A stretch of 64,000 nt of DNA, from assembly GCA_964525045.1 (NCBI GenBank), contig CAZGFD010000010.1:1-64000 (forward strand). The letters are read 5' to 3'. This DNA is from G020348185 sp964525045. GTDB taxonomy: Bacteria; Nitrospirota; Nitrospiria; Nitrospirales; UBA8639. Below the pieces are notes generated by a model, which searched no databases, was not told where the DNA came from, and worked only from the letters and a program-made list of their open reading frames with translations. Every line of letters starts with the position of its first letter. The first letter of the stretch is position 1. Shown here one piece after another: positions 16,601-23,376 of the stretch. A program made the position numbers and the translations under genes.

Positions 16601-18121
16601 CTATCGAGCTAGTGCTTTAAATCGGTAGAGTTCGGAAAGCCGAAATCCTGAGTAGCGGCCCATAAGCAGGGTACCGGCCAATAACACCAGTAACAACTCC
16701 GGGAAGACAAACAACAAATGTTCCACATAGGGAGCCGTCATGACAAAATAGGTCAGTGAGGCGACAGCCAAACTCCCGAGCCCCTGCTGAATGGATTCGC
16801 TGGCTCCCCGTTCTTCCCAAACCACGCACATTCTCTCAATGGTCATGGTCAAAATGACCATCGGAAAGAGAGCTACGGAAAGACCGCGCTCCAAGCCCAA
16901 TTTGTGACTCAAGACACTCAGCATTGCCATAAGAATAATCACCACAATCAGGACTGACGCAAGTCTCGGGACTAGCAAGAGTTTTAAGTGTTCTAAATAA
17001 AAACGTACCCCCAACCCCAAAGCGACCACCAAGGAAAAAAGGACAATACCCCACAACCATTGGGTTTCTCGAAACGCCAATGCTATGAGGATGGGCATAA
17101 AGGTTCCGAAGGTCTTCAGTCCGACTATATTTCGAAGGACCAACAACAGCAGAGCTCCCATCGGCACCATCAACAGAATTCGATAGACAGCCTGGGCCTC
17201 CAACGGCAGACTGAATAATGAGAATTCCAAAAGATGCGGCGCCGCTAATTTACTGCTGAGAATTGCAGCCTGAATGGCTTCTTCCTCATTGGGTGCCACG
17301 GTCATTTTCATTTCGAGTTTCTGTCCCCCTTCTAATACTGTGAGGGGTTCATTCCCTCGCCACCAGGTGAAGTAATTAATCGGAATTTCAGCCTTACCAG
17401 AATGAGGATCGTGGGATTTCCACAAACCATTTTCAAAAATTTGTAACCAATGGACGATTTTCGCCGGTCCCTGAAAATTTTCGAGTTGGATCCCATGAAC
17501 CACTCGACTGGGGATTTGAGAGAGGGAAAGAATATAGGTGGCAACCTCAAGTTTATTTTCCGGAGAGTAGTCTTTACCCAGCAGCAATTGAATATTAGGG
17601 TTACTTTTCGGATGTTTTATGCGAGACATCAGTTCGGCAAAAAAAGTGGGAGAATCCGCCGATTTTCCTCTTATATCGGCCACGAGATCTTGAGCAGCCG
17701 CTAAATATGCCCCTTCAAGAGGAGGTTGAATAACTGTAGGAGGAGATGAGTCGGATGGTGGTGAGTCGATTTCCACTCGACGCACGGTCCCGCGGTAATA
17801 CAAATTTTGTTTACCATTGGCCTTTCGTATTGACCAGGTCGCTTTTCGATTTTGATCGTCTTTAACGGTAGTGAGACCATAACCCTGAGAAATAAAGTTT
17901 TCGTCGACAATGGCATACCGACGAGTGTTTCGCGGCACAAAAAGAGAGGCTTTGACAGGTTTGTTTTTTGCGAAAAACGAAAGATGGACTTCGACATCCC
18001 ACAACTCTGCCTGTGATTGAGCAATCAAGGGGAAATGTAAAACCACTGCTTTGTAAGCGAACAGCCCTACCCCGATTAGTGATAAACTGAGAGCAAGGAT
18101 GTAAAGGTGACGCTTACTCAT
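16601..18121 (-). CDS. Inactive transglutaminase fused to seven TM helices
   Basis: A 506-residue membrane protein. An N-terminal anchor helix (about 8-26) precedes a periplasmic transglutaminase-like domain (about 35-290), which includes a conserved-looking SQIPSRVVHGIQLE stretch but no evident catalytic Cys. Seven hydrophobic helices fill residues about 310-495 (IVGLKTFGTFMPILIALAF onward). The architecture matches the 7TM_transglut family known to be encoded with RimK-like ligases. It probably binds a periplasmic peptide or ligand and couples it to the cytoplasmic ligase. It is in a tight minus-strand unit with the protease upstream (12 bases) and the ligase downstream. Confidence 0.88.
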   Translation of the reverse strand: MSKRHLYILALSLSLIGVGLFAYKAVVLHFPLIAQSQAELWDVEVHLSFFAKNKPVKASLFVPRNTRRYAIVDENFISQGYGLTTVKDDQNRKATWSIRKANGKQNLYYRGTVRRVEIDSPPSDSSPPTVIQPPLEGAYLAAAQDLVADIRGKSADSPTFFAELMSRIKHPKSNPNIQLLLGKDYSPENKLEVATYILSLSQIPSRVVHGIQLENFQGPAKIVHWLQIFENGLWKSHDPHSGKAEIPINYFTWWRGNEPLTVLEGGQKLEMKMTVAPNEEEAIQAAILSSKLAAPHLLEFSLFSLPLEAQAVYRILLMVPMGALLLLVLRNIVGLKTFGTFMPILIALAFRETQWLWGIVLFSLVVALGLGVRFYLEHLKLLLVPRLASVLIVVIILMAMLSVLSHKLGLERGLSVALFPMVILTMTIERMCVVWEERGASESIQQGLGSLAVASLTYFVMTAPYVEHLLFVFPELLLVLLAGTLLMGRYSGFRLSELYRFKALAR

Positions 18122-18133
18122 AAATCGTAATTT

Positions 18134-18649
18134 TTAAGGACAATGGGGTTCGATGGTATTCCTCAGAGATGAATCCACTAACGCGGTATTTTTCAGAAAA
18201 CTTCTCCCTATCAGCATGTTAAATTTGAAATTATGTCGATTAGCAAGGTTCACGGGTACGGCTCGCTTATAAATATTGCCCACACATAGATCAATTTGTA
18301 CCACAGGCCTTCTTTGTGATTTGTTTTCTTTTTGCTTAATTTTTGCATACCGTAACACCGGTTTTTCGAGGTACATGGTAATTCCATCCGTTGTGAGGAC
18401 GGCAAAACGCACCCAGCGTTTTGTCCCTCGCCTAAATTCCGATAGTTCCGAGACGTTTAGGGATGAGTGGTCGGCGCCAGTGTCAATCTTTGCGTCAATG
18501 ACAAACCCTTCTGGGTCAATGCGAACATTCTCAATCCAGCCAATGATGGGTTTGTGATTTTGCGCGGTGGAGAGTTCTCCCGTACTAAAGGACAGAGCTA
18601 GTACAAAAACCGTGGTAAATAGATTGAGGTACCAATGTGTTGGCATCAT
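18134..18649 (-). CDS. Retropepsin-like aspartic protease (RimB/zinc-protease family)
   Basis: A 171-residue exported protein with a signal peptide (about residues 5-28). The aspartic-protease motif AKIDTGADHSSL (about 53-64) and the second strand LIGRSFL (about 152) identify the small retropepsin-like family often annotated as ATP-dependent zinc protease and related to RimB, the partner protease of RimK. It is the first gene of the three-gene unit with the 7TM protein and the RimK-like ligase. An attractive role is trimming of the ligase product, but this is inference. Confidence 0.82.
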   Translation of the reverse strand: MMPTHWYLNLFTTVFVLALSFSTGELSTAQNHKPIIGWIENVRIDPEGFVIDAKIDTGADHSSLNVSELSEFRRGTKRWVRFAVLTTDGITMYLEKPVLRYAKIKQKENKSQRRPVVQIDLCVGNIYKRAVPVNLANRHNFKFNMLIGRSFLKNTALVDSSLRNTIEPHCP

Positions 18650-18703
18650 TTTAGATTCCTTATTGGAAGCGATAGGGATCGGTTCCCTAGGGAGAGTGTA
18701 GCC

Positions 18704-18733
18704 TACTTAGGGAAAATGTTCACCTACTAAGTA
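18704..18733. promoter_or_regulatory. Inverted repeat upstream of the protease-7TM-ligase unit
   Basis: TACTTAG (18704-18710) and CTAAGTA (18727-18733) form a perfect 7-bp inverted repeat with a 16-base spacer, about 55-85 bases upstream of the start codon at 18649. The spacing suits a dimeric regulator. No regulator can be named. Confidence 0.3.
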
Positions 18734-18902
18734 ATTTACGGGTAGAGAGAGCTCGATGACTTGTAGGCAAGGGCGAATGAAGGTTTGATGGGACATTTTC
18801 TATATTACGTATTAATATTTACGTTTCGCAAGACAGAGGGAAAATTCCCGAGCTGCAGAAATCACTCACATACCCTTATCCATCCAATGATTCCCTTCCC
18901 AA

Positions 18903-19181
18903 TTAGCCTTCTTCTGGGAGATCAGATCCTGATGCCTGGGAAGAAGCTTCATCTTCCACGTTATTTTGCTCATGCGTTCCCGAATCCTTCGCGGTTTCTA
19001 ATTTCGTTTCATTAATTAAATTATCCTCTTTCCCGGAAGTTTCATCCTGACTTTCTTTGAGTTCCACCAGGACAGCCTCCACATGCTTCCCGGCTGAATC
19101 CTTTTCAGCCAATAGGTCGGGAACTGTGCTGAACGCTAGAACGATGCCAAAGACAATCATGCGCAGGGATATTTTGGCCAT
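18903..19181 (-). CDS. Small acidic secreted protein
   Basis: A 92-residue protein: a signal peptide (about 1-25, ending LLAE) followed by a Glu/Ser/Asp-rich, probably disordered tail with no cysteine or hydrophobic core. AGAAGGA lies upstream of the ATG. The composition is unlike an enzyme. Function unknown. It stands apart from the genes around it. Confidence 0.5.
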   Translation of the reverse strand: MAKISLRMIVFGIVLAFSTVPDLLAEKDSAGKHVEAVLVELKESQDETSGKEDNLINETKLETAKDSGTHEQNNVEDEASSQASGSDLPEEG

Positions 19182-19349
19182 GTCCGTTTTCCTTCTCTTT
19201 CTATGAATAACAAGAAATATTGAAAACCAGGTTTTTACCTAATAGAAAGCAATAAACATTCCATGTCCCTGCCCAAACCAAACCCAGTTTTTTAGGTTTC
19301 TATCCAATTACAGGATCACCGTGTGCAGCCCATCAGGATTCAAATTGAG

Positions 19350-19380
19350 AACATATTGTCTCAAAGGCAGACAATTTGTC
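19350..19380 (+). promoter_or_regulatory. Tandem activator boxes A
   Basis: AACATATTGTC (19350-19360) and GACAATTTGTC (19370-19380) start 20 bp apart. The second is a perfect match to the palindrome GACAANTTGTC. The proximal box starts 157 bp before the sigma54-type promoter at 19527. They are proposed binding sites for the NtrC-type activator encoded at 21385-22734. Confidence 0.65.
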
Positions 19381-19526
19381 TGGCATAGCCCGTGAAGTGA
19401 GGGATAGCCAGCCTTGCACAGACGCCAAATGGACTTCCTCGAGATCCCTACATAACCGAAGTGTCGATGAGACAATTAAAGCCTGGAGGCATTGCGAGCT
19501 AGTATAAATTGAAAAAGCGTACGGTT

Positions 19527-19542
19527 TGGCATGTGGGTTGCT
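19527..19542 (+). promoter_or_regulatory. Sigma54-type promoter A
   Basis: TGGCATGTGGGTTGCT has GG and GC exactly 12 bases apart and matches the -24/-12 consensus TGGCAC-N5-TTGCW at all but one fixed position. It lies 73 bases upstream of the small lipoprotein gene. Apart from this promoter and boxes A, the 432-base gap 19182-19614 shows nothing I recognise. Confidence 0.7.
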
Positions 19543-19614
19543 TTATATGTCCTTGGAAGCCAATCAAATTCTATAAATTTGTTGAATGCGGGCCTGAAAC
19601 AGGAAATTGGAAAA

Positions 19615-19836
19615 ATGGAAAAAATTTTGTCTCGAGGAAAATTTACTGCTGGAATTCTACTCCTTACGGGTAGCCTATTGAGTGGTTGTGGAAATCGAGA
19701 TGACAATTCCTTTCAACCTGAGGGACAACTAAGGGAAGAACTGTCAGTTCTAGAAAAAAATCAACTCGTCGGCCAGTTAGAAAATGTGAGTATTGAACTC
19801 GATGAGGAAAATTTTGAACAAATGGGAAAAGAATAA
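19615..19836 (+). CDS. Small lipoprotein under sigma54-type promoter
   Basis: A 73-residue lipoprotein: a basic start, a hydrophobic segment and the lipobox LLSGC (Cys24-25 region), then an acidic Glu/Gln/Asn-rich tail of about 48 residues. The ATG at 19615 is chosen because it places a normal signal peptide at the N-terminus; a longer in-frame start at 19531 lies inside the sigma54 promoter and is not plausible. No family is recognised. It is preceded by promoter A and boxes A, so it is probably a target of the adjacent NtrC-type activator. Confidence 0.65.
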   Translation: MEKILSRGKFTAGILLLTGSLLSGCGNRDDNSFQPEGQLREELSVLEKNQLVGQLENVSIELDEENFEQMGKE

Positions 19837-20214
19837 GGCTAACCATAAATTGGTAAGTTTAAAGTGTTTTCAAATTCTAACCGCTTTTCAAAGAAGAAGG
19901 GCAATTCAATTGGATATCGGATACCCAGCAATCATTTCTGGACCTTACTCAGAAAACGTCAACGCGGGATTGAAACCTAACCCAATGAATTCCGAAAAAC
20001 CGTCCGAATGACGTTTCATAAAAAAGGGAAATGTAAACGATCTCGTTTCGCCTTCGTTTAAAAGTCCATACAAAATTTTGAGATCACAAAATCAGTTTCC
20101 TTATGGAAACCTCCAACACTCAAGCGCTAACAAGTTTTTCCCTAGGCGGCGAAAAACTATTGCCAAAATATTTTTTCAGGGCCATCTTTTCAACCATTCT
20201 ATATGGAGGTCACC
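19837..20214. other. Intergenic, no gene seen
   Basis: About 380 bases between the small lipoprotein and the next small gene. A weak hairpin (GTTTCC-TTAT-GGAAAC, 20095-20110) is the only structure noted. No reading frame with a good ribosome binding site and no GACAANTTGTC box is visible. Confidence 0.5.
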
Positions 20215-20382
20215 ATGCTGAATATCTGTGAATCATGTAGTCGGCATTCTTCTCAGACTGTCTATGAATTGACGACACAAACTGAGCTTTGCCCTGTATG
20301 CCTTTTTGATCTCATGAATCAACTTGCTATCCGACATGAAAAAAAACACCCTAAGCTTGAACCCTCATTGAGGGCAGCCTAA
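20215..20382 (+). CDS. Small four-cysteine zinc-ribbon-like protein
   Basis: A 55-residue protein with a strong ribosome binding site (TGGAGGT, 6 bases before ATG). CESC near the start and CPVC about 24 residues later form two CxxC pairs typical of a small zinc ribbon. A helical, charged C-terminus (IRHEKKHPKLE) follows. Too short to assign; such proteins often bind nucleic acid or a partner protein. It lies upstream of the histidine kinase gene in the same direction. Confidence 0.6.
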   Translation: MLNICESCSRHSSQTVYELTTQTELCPVCLFDLMNQLAIRHEKKHPKLEPSLRAA

Positions 20383-20606
20383 CTCTTTCCCTGATTTGGT
20401 GTCGTTTCAAGCCGAAAACACGATCCTTAAACACAAGCTGCAGGATCGATTGGCAATTTTGCGAAGTTGGCAAGGATATCGCCACTGGCTACTTCACTGT
20501 TATACTAGTTCACCTCCGGCCGACGTCCAATGAAACTCTTTTTTTAGGCAGGTAATTTAATTGAACGAACTAAGAAACAAGGGGAATGGCCCTTTAAAAT
20601 ATTAAT

Positions 20607-21398
20607 ATGGGGTTAAAGGAACGAAAGCAGAAACGCAGCCTTCCAAACAAACAGCTGGCCACCGAACAACGGGAAGTGCTCCGGCAACAACGACTCGTGG
20701 TGTTAGGTAAGCTGGTTGCCACGATAGCCCACAAGATCGGGACCCCATTAACGGCCATTTCAGGACATCTCCAATTATTATTGGAGGATCCGAAGCTTTC
20801 TTCTGATTTCCATCAACGTATCCAAACCGTGTTCGAGCAAACCCAAAGATTAAACTCCGTCATGAAAGACCTATTGAATTTTGTCAGGACTCCTACTTTC
20901 TCACTCGAACCCATTGATATTGCCCAATGCTTGGAACAATCACGGCAATTGTTTCTTCCGACTCTGGAAAAACAAAACATTTTTCTCAACATCCAAATTG
21001 AATCGACGCTGCCACTAGCTTGGGCCGATTCATTACAACTTCAGGAAGCCTTCAATAATCTCATTGACAATGCCATTGACGCCATGCCGGAAGGGGGAAC
21101 ACTCACTGTGCGGGCTTGGCCTCAAGACAGCAAAAGGAATGGTGTGGAGGAGCCGGGGGTTGCCATAGAAGTACGAGATACCGGTGTAGGAATACCCGAG
21201 CACCTACTTGACAAAATCGTGGAACCTTTCTTTACAACCAAAGATATTGGTGAGGGAACAGGCTTAGGGCTGGCCATTACATCTGAAATTATTCAACAAC
21301 ATAATGGAAAGTTATCCATGGAAAGTAAAGAGGGACAAGGGACAAACTTTCTTTTGTGGCTGCCAATATGGAATGAGAAAAACCATGTCACAACATAG
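20607..21398 (+). CDS. Cytosolic NtrB-like histidine kinase
   Basis: A 263-residue histidine kinase with no membrane segment and no PAS or other sensor domain: a short charged helix, then the dimerisation domain with phospho-acceptor His42 (ATIAHKIGTPL), then the HATPase domain (NLIDNAIDAMPEG N-box, RDTGVGIPE G1, GTGLGLAI G2). The residue after His42 is Lys instead of the usual Glu, the position that helps phosphotransfer and phosphatase chemistry in this class. Its 3' end overlaps the response regulator gene by 14 bases, so they form a cognate pair. Without a sensor it probably takes its input from a partner protein. Confidence 0.88.
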   Translation: MGLKERKQKRSLPNKQLATEQREVLRQQRLVVLGKLVATIAHKIGTPLTAISGHLQLLLEDPKLSSDFHQRIQTVFEQTQRLNSVMKDLLNFVRTPTFSLEPIDIAQCLEQSRQLFLPTLEKQNIFLNIQIESTLPLAWADSLQLQEAFNNLIDNAIDAMPEGGTLTVRAWPQDSKRNGVEEPGVAIEVRDTGVGIPEHLLDKIVEPFFTTKDIGEGTGLGLAITSEIIQQHNGKLSMESKEGQGTNFLLWLPIWNEKNHVTT

Positions 21399-22734
21399 TA
21401 TTTTAATAGTTGATGACGAAGCCGAGACGCGATCGTTACTCCAAGAAATTATGGAAAAGGAAGGGTACGAAGTCCAAACTGCACATGACAGTCATACCGC
21501 TTTGGACCTCCTGATCCGGAAAACCCCCGATGTGGTTTTGAGTGACATTCAGATGCCCGGAATGAATGGGATTGATTTGCTCAGAGCCATTCACCATCGA
21601 ATTCCTGAAACGCAGGTGATCCTATTAACCGCTTATGGGTCATTGAGCACCGCTGTTGAGGGAATCAAAGCCGGAGCCTTTGATTATCTTAGTAAACCCT
21701 TCGTGCTGGATGAGGTCCGTGGCGGCGTTCGCCGGGCATTGGACCACAAAAAAGTCGTTAAGGAAAGCCGGTTTCTTCACCGGCGGATCCCTGAAGTCAA
21801 TCCACTCAGCAATATTCAAGGGAAAAGCCCGGCCCTTGTTAGGGTTTACAAACTGATAGCCCGGGCAGCGCCAACCGATTCTACGGTTTTAATTCAGGGA
21901 GAAAGCGGAACCGGAAAAGAACTCATTGCCCGCGCCATTCATGCCAATAGCCTACGAAAAGATGAACCCTTTGTGGCCATGGATTGCGGAACACTCGCCG
22001 AAAATTTATTGGAAAGTGAGTTATTTGGACATGAGCGTGGGGCGTTTACAGGTGCGGTATCAGGCAAAAAAGGATTATTAGAGTCTGCGCATCATGGGAC
22101 CTGCTTCTTAGACGAAATTGGCGATATTTCACCGAACTTGCAAAGTAAATTACTGCGAGTCCTTCAAGAACATGAAATTCGTCGAGTGGGGGGAACGGAT
22201 ACGATCCAAGTCGATGTACGAATCGTGGCCGCTACGAACAAAAACCTTAAAAAGTTAGTTGAAGAAGGCAAATTTCGAGAGGATCTGTATTATCGACTGA
22301 ATGTTGTGTCCGTACCCTTACCACCGCTCCGAGAACGCTCGGAAGACATTCCGATCTTGATCGACTTTTTCCTCCAAAAATATGGAAAAACGAGTTCCAA
22401 GCACGTGACGGGCATAAGCACCGAGGCCATGGCTTTATTGATGCACCATGACTGGCCGGGGAACGTTCGGGAACTTGAAAATACCATTGAGCGTGCCATT
22501 GTTCTCACGGGGTCTTACACCATCATGCCCCAAGACCTACCTGACTGGATTTCCTCGCCGGGCCTGCCCAGGCAACCAGAGAAGGTTGGCTGGAAAACGT
22601 TAGAACAAATTGAACGCGAGCATATTCTTCGGGTTCTGGATGCCTTTCAGGGTGACGAGGCACGCGCTGCTGAAGTGCTTGGGGTTCACCGCAAGACCAT
22701 TCAACGAAAGCTAAAGGAATACGGCCTTCAGTAA
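21385..22734 (+). CDS. NtrC-type sigma54-dependent response regulator
   Basis: A 449-residue activator. The receiver domain (about 1-120) has acidic pocket DDE and phospho-acceptor Asp54 (VLSDIQMPGMNG). The sigma54-interacting AAA+ domain (about 145-380) has Walker A GESGTGKE, the sigma54-contact loop GAFTGA and the arginine-finger region. A Fis-type helix-turn-helix (about 405-449, ARAAEVLGVHRKTIQRKLKEYG) binds DNA. The start at 21385 is where the receiver begins; a longer frame upstream is inside the kinase gene. It should drive sigma54 promoters, and six such promoters with a shared palindrome lie within 15 kb, making it their likely activator. Confidence 0.95.
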   Translation: MSQHSILIVDDEAETRSLLQEIMEKEGYEVQTAHDSHTALDLLIRKTPDVVLSDIQMPGMNGIDLLRAIHHRIPETQVILLTAYGSLSTAVEGIKAGAFDYLSKPFVLDEVRGGVRRALDHKKVVKESRFLHRRIPEVNPLSNIQGKSPALVRVYKLIARAAPTDSTVLIQGESGTGKELIARAIHANSLRKDEPFVAMDCGTLAENLLESELFGHERGAFTGAVSGKKGLLESAHHGTCFLDEIGDISPNLQSKLLRVLQEHEIRRVGGTDTIQVDVRIVAATNKNLKKLVEEGKFREDLYYRLNVVSVPLPPLRERSEDIPILIDFFLQKYGKTSSKHVTGISTEAMALLMHHDWPGNVRELENTIERAIVLTGSYTIMPQDLPDWISSPGLPRQPEKVGWKTLEQIEREHILRVLDAFQGDEARAAEVLGVHRKTIQRKLKEYGLQ

Positions 22735-22791
22735 TTTCCCATATCTTCGATCCCCGGACTTTCTGATCTGGATAATCCCCACAACGATTTA

Positions 22792-22878
22792 GACAATTTG
22801 TCCAACAGCATTACCATCGGAATTGGGAATATTCAGGCCCTTTTCCGATATTTCCCATGACTTCCGGGACACTTTGTC
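22792..22878 (+). promoter_or_regulatory. Activator boxes B
   Basis: GACAATTTGTC (22792-22802) is a perfect palindrome match; GACACTTTGTC (22868-22878) has one difference. Unlike the other five loci the two boxes are 76 bp apart. The proximal box starts 106 bp before promoter B, the same distance as at locus E. Confidence 0.6.
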
Positions 22879-22973
22879 CTTACTCGTTCCCCAACCGTGG
22901 GCTTCCTTCTGCCACCAATCCATTTTTCACAATAATTTTCGACGGTATGAGTGGACCTAGCTCCTGATATTCT

Positions 22974-22989
22974 CGGCCCGCAAATTGCA
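22974..22989 (+). promoter_or_regulatory. Sigma54-type promoter B
   Basis: CGGCCCGCAAATTGCA keeps GG and GC 12 bases apart and a perfect TTGCA -12 element; the -24 element is weaker. It lies 71 bases upstream of the small gene at 23060. Besides boxes B, nothing else is seen in the 325-base gap after the activator gene. Confidence 0.55.
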
Positions 22990-23059
22990 TTTTTCTAAAT
23001 TGAATTGCGGAAGAACCCGAAAAATCAGAAGCGATGACCCTAGGGAGGAAGGTTCCTTA

Positions 23060-23161
23060 ATGTGCGGAAAGGTGATGAACGTTGGAGAACGAAAACTTCT
23101 TTTCCGTCAATCGGATGGAAGGAATACACGGGAAGCCATAACCTTCCATGGTGGAGCATAA
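23060..23161 (+). CDS. Small ORF, 33 residues
   Basis: A 33-residue frame with a GGAGGAAGG ribosome binding site in front of ATG. The peptide is basic and soluble and matches no family I know. It ends three bases before the next small gene and is the first frame after sigma54-type promoter B. It may be a real peptide or a leader that couples translation to the next gene. Confidence 0.35.
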   Translation: MCGKVMNVGERKLLFRQSDGRNTREAITFHGGA

Positions 23162-23164
23162 AAC

Positions 23165-23332
23165 ATGATGACATGGTTATTCATTTGCGCAATTGGATTA
23201 GGTGTCGTGATCGCGGTTGCTGTTACTTCCTATGAGCCTCCATTTGATGAAACACAAGAAGAAAACGCCGGAGGACCGATGGTAGGCACGGAATCCACTT
23301 TTAACGGCCATAAAGGGAAATCAACGCCCTAA
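23165..23332 (+). CDS. Small single-helix membrane protein
   Basis: A 55-residue protein (or 54 from the second ATG) with one N-terminal membrane helix (about residues 3-21, WLFICAIGLGVVIAVAV) and a short acidic/glycine-rich tail. GGTGGAG precedes the start. Function unknown. It is the last gene of the short unit downstream of promoter B and converges with the GH63 gene. Confidence 0.5.
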   Translation: MMTWLFICAIGLGVVIAVAVTSYEPPFDETQEENAGGPMVGTESTFNGHKGKSTP

Positions 23333-23376
23333 TCGCTTGTGGATGAGGAATAAATATGCACAGTACCGTAAAACGA

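Noticed and set aside
20140..20165. GGCGGCGAAAAACTATTGCC as a sigma54 promoter before the small zinc-ribbon gene
   Set aside because: GG and GC are 14 or more bases apart, outside the invariant 12-base spacing.
20468..20483. Possible sigma54 promoter TGGCAAGGATATCGCC upstream of the kinase gene
   Set aside because: GG and GC are 12 bases apart, but TCGC replaces TTGC and no GACAANTTGTC box lies upstream, so autoregulation of the two-component genes is not supported.
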